From NCBI GenBank assembly GCA_025210235.1, contig JAOASG010000011.1, positions 1-64,000 of the forward strand: DNA of 64,000 bases, given 5' to 3'. The notes below the pieces were generated by a model. That model was given only the letters and a program-made list of their open reading frames with translations. It was not told the DNA's origin and did not search any database. Source of the stretch: Vallitalea sp. (GTDB lineage Bacteria; Bacillota; Clostridia; Lachnospirales; Vallitaleaceae). Positions 63,758 to 64,000 of the stretch are shown here, in pieces. The stretch's first letter is position 1. Every line of letters starts with the position of its first letter. The position numbers and the translations under genes are program-made.

Positions 63758-64000
63758 ATGGAACAATATAAAAAAGATTTTATTGAATTTATGGTGGAGT
63801 GTGGAGTATTAACATTTGGAGATTTTACAACTAAAAGTGGTAGAAAAACACCTTTTTTTGTAAATGCAGGGAATTATAAAACGGGTAGTCAGTTAAGTAA
63901 ACTTAGTAAATTTTATGCAAAGGCAATAATGGATAATTTTGATGATGATTTTAATATATTATTTGGTCCTGCGTATAAGGGGATTCCTCTTAGTGTTACG
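63758..64000 (+). CDS. pyrE: Orotate phosphoribosyltransferase PyrE (partial)
   Basis: The first 81 codons are present and the gene runs off the window. Typical features are FGDFTTKSGRKTPFFVNAGNYKTG and the start of the PRPP region FGPAYKGIPL. It converts orotate to OMP, the step before PyrF. AGGAGG lies 7 nt before the ATG. It completes pyrC-pyrF-carA-carB-pyrK-pyrD-pyrE. Confidence 0.95.
   Translation, partial: MEQYKKDFIEFMVECGVLTFGDFTTKSGRKTPFFVNAGNYKTGSQLSKLSKFYAKAIMDNFDDDFNILFGPAYKGIPLSVT

Overview
The window is AT-rich DNA from a low-GC, anaerobic-looking Firmicute. The Clostridia-type gene set (PyrK/PyrD class 1B, NAD-type glutamate dehydrogenase, L31 next to Rho, DUF1385-PrmC-RF1, DUF1540, DegV), strong GGAGG ribosome binding sites and lipobox lipoproteins all fit a monoderm clostridium of the Lachnospirales/Vallitalea kind. 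The genus is a guess from general gene content; no rRNA or tRNA is present. Nothing looks like a prophage, plasmid, CRISPR array or complete insertion sequence.

Layout. 1-8.2 kb: a structured palindromic element, a very large secreted GH101 endo-alpha-N-acetylgalactosaminidase and a cytoplasmic formylglycine-type sulfatase. 8.2-12.2 kb: FMN riboswitch and the riboflavin operon ribD-ribE-ribBA-ribH. 12.2-14.6 kb: an Lrp/AsnC regulator divergent from glutamate dehydrogenase. 14.6-19.3 kb: a sulfur (or selenium) import and relay locus with two half-size YeeE/YedE channels, two TusA-like proteins, a thioredoxin reductase fused to a cysteine-less thioredoxin domain, and a LysR regulator; two secreted rhodanese lipoproteins follow at 26.5-28.4 kb. 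19.4-26.2 kb: a WecE-like sugar aminotransferase, GT2 glycosyltransferase and ATP-grasp ligase, an ABC binding protein plus permease without an ATPase, and a PMT-family membrane glycosyltransferase. 28.7-35.7 kb: a TM1266-like small protein and the late cobalamin genes cobQ-cbiB-cobD-cobU-cobS-cobC plus a PurM-like protein, with no cobT. 35.7-39.8 kb: small envelope or spore-like proteins, DegV and an ExbB/ExbD-like three-gene unit. 40.3-46.9 kb: mgtE, rho, rpmE, DUF1385, prmC, prfA. 47.2-49.9 kb: a CPA2 antiporter with two PII-like small proteins and a CBS protein. 50-54.8 kb: a BlaI repressor with tandem BlaR1-like M56 proteases. 54.9-64 kb: the pyrimidine operon pyrC-pyrF-carA-carB-pyrK-pyrD-pyrE (pyrE runs off the end).

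Most notable signals outside ordinary genes: (i) a pyr leader in which a PyrR-type RNA hairpin overlaps the Shine-Dalgarno of a 49-codon ORF whose stop codon lies inside the intrinsic terminator, suggesting UMP-controlled leader translation coupled to termination; (ii) two distant palindromic elements (1-123 and 20592-20701) that differ in sequence but share a hairpin with a 4x4 internal loop and a GTCCAT hexaloop, which points to a conserved structured element; (iii) a dispersed MITE-like repeat with termini GTAATTGCAAAACTA that supplies the stop codons of three genes; (iv) a possible SD-sequestering RNA leader before mgtE; (v) an ExbBD-like motor unit in an apparently monoderm organism; (vi) an antiporter/PII-like/CBS locus. 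All functional calls come from reading the sequence and family knowledge; no database search was run.
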